Assembly (NCBI GenBank): GCA_002007465.1
Contig: LNAC01000853.1
Coordinates: forward strand, 416,164 to 480,163
Reading direction: 5' to 3'
From: Ailurus styani
Lineage: Eukaryota > Chordata > Mammalia > Carnivora > Ailuridae
Length of the DNA stretch: 64,000 bases
Shown here piece by piece: positions 10,431 to 20,173 of this stretch. Under the pieces are notes generated by a model. That model was not told the DNA's origin, did no database searches, and saw nothing but the letters and a program-made list of their open reading frames with translations. Numbering within the stretch: position 1 is the stretch's first letter; each line of letters opens with the position of its first letter. The translations under genes were made by a program, and so were the position numbers.

Positions 10431-10629
10431 GCTCCAAGCCTGGGCCACAGTAAGTGTTGGCCAGTGTGGGGAAGCTACTCTTCCCATTTCTGTCTCCAGC
10501 TCCCTGCTTTTCCCATGCTTTTCTCAGCAAACCTGAGAGGTAAGTTACAAAGGATGGCCACTCTGGTTTTTTGTAACTTCAATCTCACACTCAAAAGACC
10601 CTGCTGTAGCATCCATTTTTGTTGCTGCT

Positions 10630-10970
10630 TGTCTTAGCAGCTTCGGCAACTTTAATAAGTAGGCCGAGGGCATAAACAGCAAACATTTCTTTCTCACAAC
10701 TTTGGAGACTGAGAGGTCCAGGACCAAGGTGGCGGCTGATCTGGTTCTCGGTGAACGCCCACTTCCCAGTCCGTGGATGGCCACCTTCTCAGTGTGTCCC
10801 CACGTGGTGGAGAGAGAACAGGCAAGCTTTCTTCCCCTTCCTGTAAGAACACTTCCCCCATCCTAGAGGCCCCACCCTCACGACCTCATTACCTCCCAAT
10901 ACCCCCAATACTTTCACATGTGGGCTTCAACATATGAATTTGGGGGGACATGAACATTCAGTCCATGGCA
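10630..10970 (-). mobile_element. MaLR LTR (MST/MLT1-like), antisense
   Basis: The plus strand reads as the reverse of a MaLR LTR: 'tttctttctcacaactttggagactgagaggtccaggaccaagg', 'ctcagtgtgtccccacgtgg', 'gaggccccaccctcacgacctcattacctccc', 'caacatatgaatttggggggaca', 'aacattcagtccatggca'. These solitary LTRs come from ancient ERVL-related retroelements. No internal region is present. Confidence 0.75.
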
Positions 10971-12056
10971 TCGCTGTTGTACTGGTTTATTTTTGTTCTT
11001 TTGCTGCATTTTGCCCTCGCAGAGAAGGTCCTTCGGCACCGTTCTTTGCTGGAGAAAGTCACAGTACACAGGAAACTGTGAGAGGGTTTTTGGTGATGTT
11101 TTAGTTATTGAAATAAATAGTGTTTTAAATAAGAAATCTATACTTTTCACCTTATATATACCTAGGGATTCTTCTTACATGTAAGGATTTTATGTGTGTG
11201 AAAAATCAGTATGTCTTTTGAAGCATCGGCATGGATGGATTAAAGGTTGGGGCCTTTTTGCAAAATACCTCTACCTTATGCTAGCCCGTTGGAGGGAAGA
11301 GGGATGTAAGTTGAGGATGTAATCTGGAGAGCTGCACCTGTAAGAGTGGATTATTTTATGGAAATCAGTGAACAGGCTGATATTTTGCATCTGGGCTGCC
11401 CAGGGGTGAATGGAGCACTCCCCTGGATTCCAGAGACAGAAGGGTCTGGGGGCAGGCAGAAGGGCTGGTAGAAAGTGCTGAGAACTTGCAGAGATCTGTG
11501 GAGGACATGAGACCTGGCTCCTCAGTACGGACTTGTGGGTCTGCAGTCCTCCTACCTCCATCAGGCGGGCCCCGGGGAGCCCTACTGACATGGGGCTTAC
11601 AGAAGTTTCCCGCTGTTCTCTGTTGTTTTAGCACATCCACAAGGCTGTCTTCACCTCTGCAGAGAATAGGACGTAATGGCATTGGGACACAAGACAGGCT
11701 TGCCTCCAAAAAAACCTCTCAATGACCAAAGTGTGTTTCTTAAAGTCATTTTCTCTCCCTCCCGTTCCCATAACAAGCTGAAGTTCTAGGGCACCCAACA
11801 GCGCACCCCTCTACACATCTCAGTACAGCTCCTTGTCCGCAGCGACTGAAAAAGCAAAAAGAGTTTTTAAAAATAAGTTTTATCGTTGGTCTTGCTTGAT
11901 CCTCAGCGGCACTGTTCCAGCAAATGTGGCAAAATCCTCTCACAGGCCAACTTGCTTTGTTCCGGAGGCAATTTGTACAGAAAGCAGCGAGCTCCCCGGT
12001 GCTAGAGGGCAGGGAGCTGGACCGCCATCCGGCCGCTGCTGCTGGGAGCCGCAGGT
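10971..12056. other. Unassigned DNA before the assembly gap
   Basis: No repeat family recognised. GC content rises toward 12000 with a CTGCTGCTGG cluster. Several 80-115 codon frames on both strands overlap one another and show no domain. Confidence 0.4.
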
Positions 12057-12075
12057 GGGGCGGGTGGGGGGCGGG
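12057..12075 (+). promoter_or_regulatory. G-quadruplex motif beside the gap
   Basis: Four G-runs of 3-6 with single-base loops (GGGG c GGG t GGGGGG c GGG) fit the canonical G4 pattern. It sits 10 bases before unsequenced DNA, and a further G run follows the gap. Confidence 0.7.
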
Positions 12076-12085
12076 TGCTGCTGTA

Positions 12086-12402
12086 NNNNNNNNNNNNNNN
12101 NNNNNNNNNNNNNNNNNNNNNNNNNNNNNNNNNNNNNNNNNNNNNNNNNNNNNNNNNNNNNNNNNNNNNNNNNNNNNNNNNNNNNNNNNNNNNNNNNNNN
12201 NNNNNNNNNNNNNNNNNNNNNNNNNNNNNNNNNNNNNNNNNNNNNNNNNNNNNNNNNNNNNNNNNNNNNNNNNNNNNNNNNNNNNNNNNNNNNNNNNNNN
12301 NNNNNNNNNNNNNNNNNNNNNNNNNNNNNNNNNNNNNNNNNNNNNNNNNNNNNNNNNNNNNNNNNNNNNNNNNNNNNNNNNNNNNNNNNNNNNNNNNNNN
12401 NN
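12086..12402. other. Assembly gap (317 N)
   Basis: Unsequenced bases. Both flanks are GC/G-rich (GGGGCGGG on the left; GGGGGG then CGCGCATGCGCG on the right), suggesting GC-related sequencing dropout. Apparent open frames across it are artefacts. Confidence 1.
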
Positions 12403-12557
12403 TAGGGGGGGCCAGCGCGCATGCGCGTGTGCAAACACGTGTGGGAGTGAGTGTGCAGGGCTGTGTGTGTGTGACTGGAAGGTGTGGTGGGTAGAGCTGG
12501 AACAGAGGAGGCAGAGAGGGTGCTTAAGAGGTTGAACCCAGCTCTTGGGGCATATTC
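12403..12557. other. Alternating purine-pyrimidine DNA right of the gap
   Basis: CGCGCATGCGCGTGTGCAAACACGTGTG and GTGTGTGTGTG runs form alternating purine-pyrimidine DNA with Z-DNA potential. No gene is seen. Confidence 0.5.
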
Positions 12558-12584
12558 TTTTTTTTTTTTTTTTTTTTTTTTTTN
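12558..12584 (-). repeat. Poly-T run ending in a single N
   Basis: About 26 T residues end in one N at 12584, then sequence resumes. In this genome such poly-T usually starts an antisense retroelement, but no SINE body follows. The N probably marks a join where an insert was lost. Confidence 0.8.
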
Positions 12585-13659
12585 AACTATTCAGCCTCTT
12601 GGTATGAAAATCCCAGCAAGATTCCACCAAATTTATTTTTAAAATACTTGTAATTTGAAGATGGACTTCAGAAAGACTTTATGTTTGCACTGGGGGTGAT
12701 TGCAGATAATTTCTTTTTCGAAATGAACTCCTTGCCCTTTCTGCAGGGGAGAGAAGACGTTTCTCATGAAGAGAGCTGTCACAACAGGGGGCATTCATTC
12801 TTTATTAGCAACAGGATAATATGTCGTATTTTATGATAAAAGTGTAGATAGTTTCAGAAGGGACATGTTCCTGCATGGTTTGTATTGGTCACATGTCTGG
12901 AGTGGCCGCCGTGTGGGTCCTAATTTTAAGGACGGCATTCAGACAGGAAGTGTGTGTTCTGAACTGAGAGCTTCGCCACTGAGCAACTCAGTCCTTCCCA
13001 AAGGGCCTTCACAGGCCACAGAGGCACCAGATGGTGAACACTTTTATTTTAAAAGTATTTTATTTTAATGTGTATTACAAAGTTTAAAACCAGTATATCG
13101 GGTCCACAATGACATGGAGACATAAACTCCCCATAAAACAAATCATTTAGATTTCTTAAATGTGTTTGAGAAAACACTGGTTACACAATAATCCAGGAGT
13201 GTATCTCCCAGAGTTAGGTAGGAAAAAGAATCCTCCCTGACGGTCCTCATGGCAAGACTTGATGCGGGGACCACTCGCAGATCTCCAGGACAGGATAAAT
13301 GGAGCCCTAAAAAAGGTTGAAGCCCCCACAAACCCCCCGCTCAGAGTAGCCCCAGGGGCAGCTGTTACCACGAAGGCCCAAAAAGTTAAAGAAGGAAACC
13401 AGGCCCCCCTGGGACCCGAGGCACCAAGAGGCCCAGCTGTAGATAGAGTCAGGACAACGAAGTGAGCTCAGGGCAACAAGAAGCGATACCCGGACCTTTC
13501 TCCCCTGGAGCTCTCTTCTCTGGCCAGAGCCTTCCCTGGGCAGGGAGCCTGGCAGCAGCCCCCAGAGTCAGCCTCCCAGGGGTGTGGGTCTGGGCAGAGG
13601 CTGGGTGTAGGATGGGGCAGCGCTGGAGCACAGAATGATTAGCATGGGGCGGGACGGAC
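12585..13659. other. Unassigned DNA
   Basis: No repeat recognised. A plus-strand frame at 13259-13465 (68 codons) is proline- and alanine-rich and has no homology I recognise. I do not call it a gene. Confidence 0.4.
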
Positions 13660-13660
13660 C

Positions 13661-13688
13661 GGCACGAACCGTGAGGCACGAACCGTGA
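13661..13688 (+). repeat. 14-bp perfect tandem duplication
   Basis: GGCACGAACCGTGA occurs twice in tandem in a locally CpG-containing stretch. No palindrome or known regulatory motif. Confidence 0.85.
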
Positions 13689-13759
13689 GGCAGGAAGCGG
13701 AAGGTAGTACGTCATGGCTGCAGTTTGGGGTCTCATGGGTGTCCCTTGAGGTTGCTGGG

Positions 13760-13905
13760 ATGGTCGTCACTTTGCAGATGAGAAAGCCATGCCTTGGAAA
13801 GGTTAAGAATGCCTAAGCTGACACTGCTGGTGAGTGGACAGAGGACAACACTGGGTCTCAATCCAGATCTGTCTGGTCATCGAGCCTGAGCTCTTAGCCA
13901 TCCCT
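13760..13905 (-). mobile_element. MIR SINE, antisense
   Basis: Antisense MIR order on the plus strand: 'actttgcagatgagaaagcc', 'ttggaaaggttaagaatgcc', 'ctgacactgctggtgagtgg', 'tgggtctcaatccagatctgtctgg', 'gagctcttagccatcc'. Confidence 0.75.
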
Positions 13906-15899
13906 TTGTACACACATGTATACAAACACACATACACACACACACCACTTCTACAACTGCCAGCAAACTGTGATATTGGGACGGCGTTCACAATGGCCAT
14001 ACACAGTAAGGCATATTAAAAACATAGTCAAAGGGCTGATGTTGCGTTCCTTCCCAGGACCTCTTTTCAAATTGTTATGGATGAGGCCAACTGTATGCTG
14101 GCCTCTTGTGTAGACAGGCACTTCCACTCAATCAGTGCCCCACATCTTGGTAATTTACCCCAGGCCTTGTTGTTCCAGCCACGGAAACACAAACCCTATT
14201 TGTCCAAGTGCCGGAGTCTGGTTGGCTCTCCTCAGGGCTCACACTCAAGGACAGGGCTCCTGGCCAAATTAAAGTGGGGCCTGGGAGAGTACAAATGCAC
14301 TTAAAAAATAATAATAATTGCATGTACTTTCTTTAATGAGCTTCATTCCCACTTGGCAGCAGGAACACTGAATTCAGTCCACTCCAGCAAAGGCCAGTCT
14401 AATCCAATAAAAATGTTAGTCTAATCCAAGAACTCAATCACAATCCAGTTCAAAGTTCTGTTTCTGAAAGGTGCTGCCCCTCCTCCCACAGGGTTGGACT
14501 ATCACAGGGACTTCCGGCAAGCCCCCACCCTGGTGAGCAGGGACAGAGCAAGCCAGAACCCAGCCGTGGCAAAGCCGTGGCTGTCATGACTGCTGTTCTA
14601 ACCTCAGCTCCATCTTGTTCAGCGGCTGTCTCTGTGAGCATTTGAGGGCTCTGGGCTGTCTAGCGGGTCGGTACCTCCCACTCAAGTGCTGAACATCTAC
14701 AGAAGCCTAGGGGCTCCTACTACTCCCTTTACCCAAGCAGGCTGTCCACCCCCAGCCTTTGCCAGCAAATCACTCTTTTCCTCTGGGCAGTCTTTTGAGG
14801 TGAGGAGAGTAGCCCACTGTACTTTTGAAATTGACTTTTTAAATTATTATGGGTGAGAACTGGGGGAGAAATCCCCATTTGCTTTCCGATAGACTGGGCT
14901 CCCTTGAGTAGATGGCATGAGTGTTTTAACTAGTGCTTTATGGGAAGTTGCAATCCCAGGGCTGGGGGTGGGGGAGGAGAAGTAGCACAGGCAAAAATGG
15001 GGAGAACATTCAAGGTGGGGCTTTGCCAAGCAGGCCCGGCTTCAAAAAGGGACACAACTAGTTGGTCATTTTGCCACGTGGGATATCTCTGAACAGATTG
15101 TTCAGAAACACCATGCCCTGAAAGAGTCTGTTATGGTGGAATGGAGAGGGAATTTGTCTTCTGGCTCATCTCCCACCTCTTGTCCCTCCCTGGTCTAGTT
15201 TTCCCCCACACACAGTTAAGTTCCCTGTGCTTCTGAGTTTTTCTGTATGGCCTGAGTCCTTCAGGAGCCACCGGGAAAGCCATGTCCCAGGAAATACCCA
15301 GCAGTGTGGCAGATCATCTGAGTCTTAAAGTCAATGGGAGCTGCCAGAGACTTGCACTGAGGCCTCATGTGGATAGAACTTAGCTGCTTCCTGGAAGCCA
15401 TCAAGGCAGAGGCTGGGCCCAGTCCTGAGCACTTCAGAGAACGAGGCAGCATATGGGGTGTCTGATACAGTGCGGGAGATTGTTCTTTTTTACATTTTTC
15501 TAGAAGAAACTGGGCTGAAATCAGGCTAAAATGACATCTGAAATGTCTCAGTATAAAAGATACACGATGGGTAACTTGGGAAAGAAGCTTCTCTTTAGCA
15601 TGCCCAGGGGCCCATCTGCTCCATTCCAGACTGTGAAGACACCTGTGCCCAAGAACCACAGTGACCCTCTGCGTGGTCTCATCTATGGAAAGCGGTACAG
15701 TGGTATGCTTTGATGGGCATGGAGCTAATCTGCATATTCAGGCAGTATCTGGTGTTCAGTAAACGTTCTCTGTGTTGGCTCCTGCAATCCCGGCCTCGGC
15801 CGTGCCATGTACTTCCTGAGTGCACACTGCTCATTTTGTCTCCAGAGCTTCTGTCTTGCCTTGCTGTCCCCTTGCTGTCCCGGGAGCAAAGCCTGTCTC
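13906..15899. other. Unassigned 2 kb, mostly unique DNA
   Basis: Holds a short degenerate CA/TA-rich stretch (13908-13945) and a small repeat of AGTCTAATCCAA (14395-14427). Otherwise no repeat family, no CpG island and no plausible coding frame. The 132-codon minus-strand frame at 15261-15659 has no recognisable domain. Confidence 0.4.
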
Positions 15900-16225
15900 T
15901 CACTGACTCTGCAGCTGCTTGTGGACACTGCTCTTCCCTTCCCAAGCGGACACCTCCATCTTCAAATTCCTGTCACTGATCTCTAGCTCCCTCTCCTCTC
16001 CAGTAGCCACCTTCCACCAGCCTTCCAACCGCTCCCTCTCTTGCCCTAAAAACTTTGGCACCTGCTGCTTGTTTCTCATCTCCACTCCAAGCTCCTCCAT
16101 ACAGCTCATGGCTTCTGCTTTCCTATTCATCCTTGACCTCTTCCAATCACTCCAATAATGACTTTGCCACCTCTGCCCTTCAGCAAACCACACTCCCTCC
16201 TAAAATGACACAACCTCAGGAATCT
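15900..16225 (+). other. Pyrimidine-rich unassigned segment
   Basis: Leucine/serine-rich frames result from its CT-rich composition. It could be part of a very old LINE but no family can be named. It is split by the SINEC that follows. Confidence 0.3.
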
Positions 16226-16416
16226 ATTTTTTCTAAAGATTTTATTTATTTGACAGAGAGAGAGCACAAGTAAGCAGAGTTGCAGGCAGAGAGAGAGAGA
16301 AAGAAGCAGACTCTGCTGAGCAGGGAGCCCGAAGCGGGGCTCGATCGCAAGACCCTAGAATCAAGACCTGAGCCGAAGGCAGTCGCTTAACCAACTTAGC
16401 CACCCAGACGCCCCAA
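16226..16416 (-). mobile_element. SINEC, antisense
   Basis: Poly-T-like start, 'aaagattttatttatttgacagag', a GA-rich tract, 'tgctgagcagggagcccg', 'ctcgatcgcaagaccct', then reverse head 'cttagccacccagacgcc'. An imperfect target duplication (caggaatct / cagggatct) brackets it. Confidence 0.9.
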
Positions 16417-16999
16417 CGCCAGGGATCTTTTAATCACGGACTTCACTCTTTACCCTTTTAACACTTTGTGTCCTTATTCCCAGTGTCCTGCCTCTTCAAC
16501 TTCATTAGGACTCTAATCCTTTGTCCCCCCCCCCACCCCCCTACCCACTTTACTACAGTTCCTCATCCACCTTTCCTCCCTAGTCCAGATCCCACAAGGC
16601 ATTACTTAGCAACTTGGAAGGTCCTGGCCACTTACTGTTTCTGCCACACCCATCTGGCAAACACGCAATGTTGGAGCAATCAACCTATCTGTAGACCAAT
16701 CCCATATCTGGGACTGGGACGAGAAGTGGGGCGTGGACTGAGCACTGTTGAAGTGCATCTACCCATCCTTTTCTCAGAAGTTTGTTTTGTTCTTATGTCC
16801 CTATTTTTGGTACTGTTTCTGTTAGATAAGGCTGCAGGAGAGGCAAAAAAAAAAAAAGGATTTGTAAGTGCTCTGAAAACTATAAAGCACTTTTTAAAAA
16901 AGCTAAGAATTGCATCTTTATCATAAAAGACCCGACATCCCCCATTGAGGGATTCACAATCCATCAGTTGTGAGAGTAATTCCTTTGAACTCATCAGGG
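16417..16999. other. Unassigned DNA with poly-C tract
   Basis: Contains a C-rich homopolymer-like stretch near 16516-16537 and an A12 run near 16845-16857. No repeat family or gene can be supported. Confidence 0.4.
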
Positions 17000-17245
17000 T
17001 CTTACACTTCTGTCTGAAATGCCCTTTCCCTTCTTACATGACCTTCAAATTGTCCTGGAATCATTTCTTTTGGAAACCTTGTCTGAGCCCCTGGGCTTGG
17101 TTAGGTGGCTTCCTCCCATTGTGCGTGCTGGATTTTGTAATGAGCCCTTTATGTGTCTGTCTCCCCCACAAGACTGGGGTGCAGGTTTTTGAGGGGAAGG
17201 ACCTCCCTTATTCATCTTCATGGCTTGACCTCTCGGCCAAGATCA
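17000..17245 (+). mobile_element. L2 3' end fragment, sense
   Basis: Order of L2 tail motifs: 'ctgaaatgccctttcccttcttacatg', 'accttgtctgagcccc', 'ttatgtgtctgtctcccccacaagactgg', 'gaggggaaggacctccc'. Ancient, no duplication. Confidence 0.65.
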
Positions 17246-17837
17246 GGCTCACAAAACTGAAATGGACTAAAGCCAGAAGGGGAACTCCAACCTCTTCTGG
17301 AAAACAAAAAAGAAAATTTAGTGCATAAGATGATGTTGAGCTGCAAGAGACAATATTTTGTCTGCTTATGTCCTACCTTCTGGGGGGAGCATCTGTTCTC
17401 CATTCCAACCATGTGGAATGGAAGGTAACAATCACAGGGTCTTTCCCTTGGCTACTGTTGGCTGTCCTCAGGGGGGCCAATCAGAGGGCCTCCTGGGATC
17501 TTTTGAACGGGAATTAGAATAAGGGATGCAGTTCCTCTTTGTTGGTAAAGCTGTAAAATGAAAGACTGGGAGCTACTGGCAGCCGTGTTCAGACGTCAGT
17601 GTGCAGTGAGGGAGAATGTACTCAGAGAGAAGGGGAGATGAGGAATAGAAGTGAGCCCCTGGTTCCCATCCCTCCTGACACTCAGGCTGCAGGTCTGAGA
17701 GATATGCCGTCCTCTCATCAAATTACCCCTCAGATCTAAGCTAGATTGAGTAGAAAAGCAGCCTGACCAATTGATGGGCTTGTCCTTTGCTACGAAGTTC
17801 TACTTTTCTTAAGACAGCATGGCCAACTTAGAATAAA
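17246..17837. other. Unassigned DNA
   Basis: No recognised repeat or coding evidence. Confidence 0.4.
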
Positions 17838-18189
17838 AGATGGCACTAGAGAGGATAATGCTAAGTGAAGTAAGTCAGAGAAAGACAAATACCATATGAT
17901 TTCACTCATATGTGGAGTTTAAGAAACAAAACAAATGAGCGGGGGGGGGGGAGAAAGAGAGAGAGAGAGAGTCCAAACCAAGAAACAGACTCTTAACTAC
18001 AGAGAACAAACTGATGGTCACCGAAGGGGAAGTGGGTGGGGGATGGGTAAAATAGTTGATGGGAATTAAGGAGCGCTCTTGTGATGACACTGGGTGATAA
18101 ATGGAAGTGGTGAGTCACTAAATTGTACACTTGTAACTAATATAACACTGTATGTTAACTAACTGGGATTAAAATAAAAACTTAAATAG
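17838..18189 (+). mobile_element. 5'-truncated carnivore L1 3' end, sense
   Basis: Contains the ORF2-end/3' UTR signature 'ggataatgctaagtgaagtaagtcagagaaagacaaataccatatgatttcactcatatgtgg', a polypurine tract (G11 at 17941-17951 then GA repeats), 'acagactcttaactacagagaacaaactgatgg' and a tail 'gggattaaaataaaaactt' (all as in the genome, abbreviated here). A weak duplication around 'gaataaaagatg / gaacaaaaagatg' brackets it. No coding capacity beyond the last ORF2 codons. Confidence 0.9.
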
Positions 18190-18479
18190 GAACAAAAAGA
18201 TGAGCAAAAGAAATGGATAGATGCTTGATCTGATAATATTGTGTTCCTCATTTTTCCCCCATTTATTAAGTCATGTTTTACACAGGGTAAAAGTCTCCCT
18301 TTTTAGTGCACAGTCCTGCAAGTCTTGAGAAAAGTAGAGTCAGGGAACCACTGGCACAGGCGAAAATAAAGACCAGCTCTGTTGCCTCCCACCCCCCAGA
18401 ATTTCCCCGTTCTCCCTTGTTTAATTTCCAGCCTACCACTAGCTTGTGGGAGCCACCCATCTATTTTCTGACCCTGGAT
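18190..18479. other. Unassigned DNA
   Basis: No confident repeat or gene. Confidence 0.4.
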
Positions 18480-18770
18480 GTTTGCCTCTGCAGGAACGTC
18501 CTATAAATGGAATGCTACCGCGTGTAGGAATTAGCAGAGCACCTACGGGATTCATCTCCCGTACGGAGGGTATCGGAAGCCTGCCCTCCAGCCCTTCGCA
18601 GTGTTTAGCATCCTGTTATACGGTGTATCACGGTTTGTTTATCCCTCGCCCACTTGGACGTTTGCACTGTTTCCGGAGGTTTTTGTCCATGTCTGCTCCA
18701 CCCTCAGCTTCCGGGGTCCCCCTGGCAGTTGCCCCTCCGAGAAGATGTCTCTCCGTGTGCTGGCCCCTCT
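18480..18770 (-). mobile_element. Ancient L1 fragment, antisense, CpG-rich
   Basis: Antisense L1 landmarks 'tataaatggaatgctaccgc', 'gttatacggtgtatcacggtttgtttatccc', 'cacttggacgtttgcactgtttccgg', 'ggtttttgtcc' can be followed, but the copy keeps unusually many CpGs for its age. Confidence 0.5.
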
Positions 18771-19411
18771 CTTAGTGATGGACGGGGCCGCTTGTCCCGG
18801 TCATAGACTTGTTCTGATTCAGACTCAGCGTTGGGCCGGCATGGTGTCCCTGTGCCACAGGAGAATGGCCTTCTTAGCGCTCCAGACCGCCCCCAGCTGG
18901 AGGAGACCTTTCTTGGTCTGGGTCCAGGATGCTCTGAAGGTGGCGGAGTGTGCCGTTCTTCATATATCAGCTTAACTCTGTTCCATCCGGCCGAAGGACC
19001 GCTTGCCCTTCGTGTAGCAGCTCAGGACTTGCTGTGCTCCTAATCTCCTTGTGATTGCCTCCTGGGTCTATGGAGGGGAGTCTGCAGGTGGGTCAGAGTC
19101 CCTGTGTCTGTGGCTCTCAGGGGCTCCGTGTTCTCACACCACCCACACGTGGTCTTTAGCAAATCATTGCAAATTGGAGGGTTTTTTCTTACTCACTACC
19201 ATGGCATCTGGTGATGTCTAGCAAGCTCCTTGCAGGTGACTTTCTTTAGATTTGGGGTTAGTTGTTTAGCTGGTGGCCTCAGCTCTCCTAGGGATTCTGG
19301 GAAAGTTGTTAATTTCTAGAATGTTCAGTTTGTTTTTCTTGTAGGATAGGAGTGATGTTTCCCCAGCTTTCTATATCTTACGTAGATGCCAGAAGTCCAC
19401 CCTCACTTTTA
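18771..19411. other. Unassigned DNA before a young L1
   Basis: No family can be named. The last 11 bases (CCTCACTTTTA, 19401-19411) are the left target-site duplication of the following L1. Confidence 0.4.
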
Positions 19412-19783
19412 TTTTTTTTAATTTTATTTTATTTTTTCAGTGTTCCAAGATTCATTGTTTATGCACCACACCCAGTGCTCCATGAAATACATGCGTGCCC
19501 TCCTTAATACCCACCACCAGGCTCGCCCATCCCTCCACCCCCCTTCCCTCCAACACCCTCAGTTTGTTTCTCAGAGTCCACAGTCTCTCATGCTTCGTCT
19601 CCCCCTCCATTGATTTCCCCCAATTTCTCCCAATTCACTTTTCCTTTCCTTCTCCTAATGTCCTTCATGTTATTCCTTATGCTCTCCAAGTAAGTGAAAC
19701 CATATGATAATTGACTTTCTCTGCTTGACTTATTTCACTCAGCATAATCTCCTCCAGTCCCGTCCATGTTGATACAAAAGTTG
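19412..19783 (-). mobile_element. Twin-primed L1, 3' segment (antisense)
   Basis: Poly-T/A-rich tail, then the reverse of the young carnivore L1 3' UTR ('cagtgttccaagattcattgtttatgcaccacacccagtgctcc') and the end of ORF2. It stops at the inversion junction near 19783. The same 3' end is found in sense orientation at about 55880-56230. Confidence 0.92.
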
Positions 19784-20162
19784 AGGACCTGCCGGATTCC
19801 CTGGGAAATTCTACCAAACATTCAAAGAAGAATAATACCTATTCTCCTGAAGCTGTTCCAAAAAAGTAGAAACGGAAGGAAGAGTTATAGACTCTTTCTA
19901 TGAAGCCAGAATTACCTTGATCCCCAAACCAGGCAAAGACCCTATCAAAAAGGAGAATTTCAGACCAATATCCCTGATGAATATGGATGCCAAGATTCTC
20001 AACAAGATCCCAGCTAATAGGATCCAACAGTACATTAAAGAGTTTATCCACCCTGACCAGGTGGGATTTATTCCTGGGATGCAAGGGTGGTTCAACATTT
20101 GCAAATCAATCAATGTGATAGAACAAATCAATAAGACAAGAGAGAAGAACCATATGGTCGAG
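19784..20162 (+). pseudogene. Twin-primed L1, inverted 5' segment (ORF2 reverse-transcriptase fragment)
   Basis: This segment encodes part of the L1 ORF2 reverse-transcriptase domain, in the opposite orientation to the adjoining L1 3' end. The peptide [17 protein letters not shown] followed by the conserved [12 protein letters not shown] block (about 19960-20100) identifies it. It ends abruptly in 'catatggtcg' next to CCTCATTTTTA (20163-20173), which matches the left duplication with one mismatch. The arrangement (antisense 3' end, then sense upstream ORF2 piece, within one duplication) is the classic outcome of twin priming during L1 integration. It is a dead-on-arrival copy. Confidence 0.9.
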
Positions 20163-20173
20163 CCTCATTTTTA

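Noticed and set aside
11746..12630. Long open frames (up to 294 codons) spanning the N gap on both strands
   Set aside because: They are open only because N codons are not stops. Their real ends are short, low-complexity or poly-K from the poly-T run.
13259..13465. 68-codon proline/alanine-rich frame considered as a possible exon
   Set aside because: No family recognised, no clear splice sites and no neighbouring exons. Left as unassigned.
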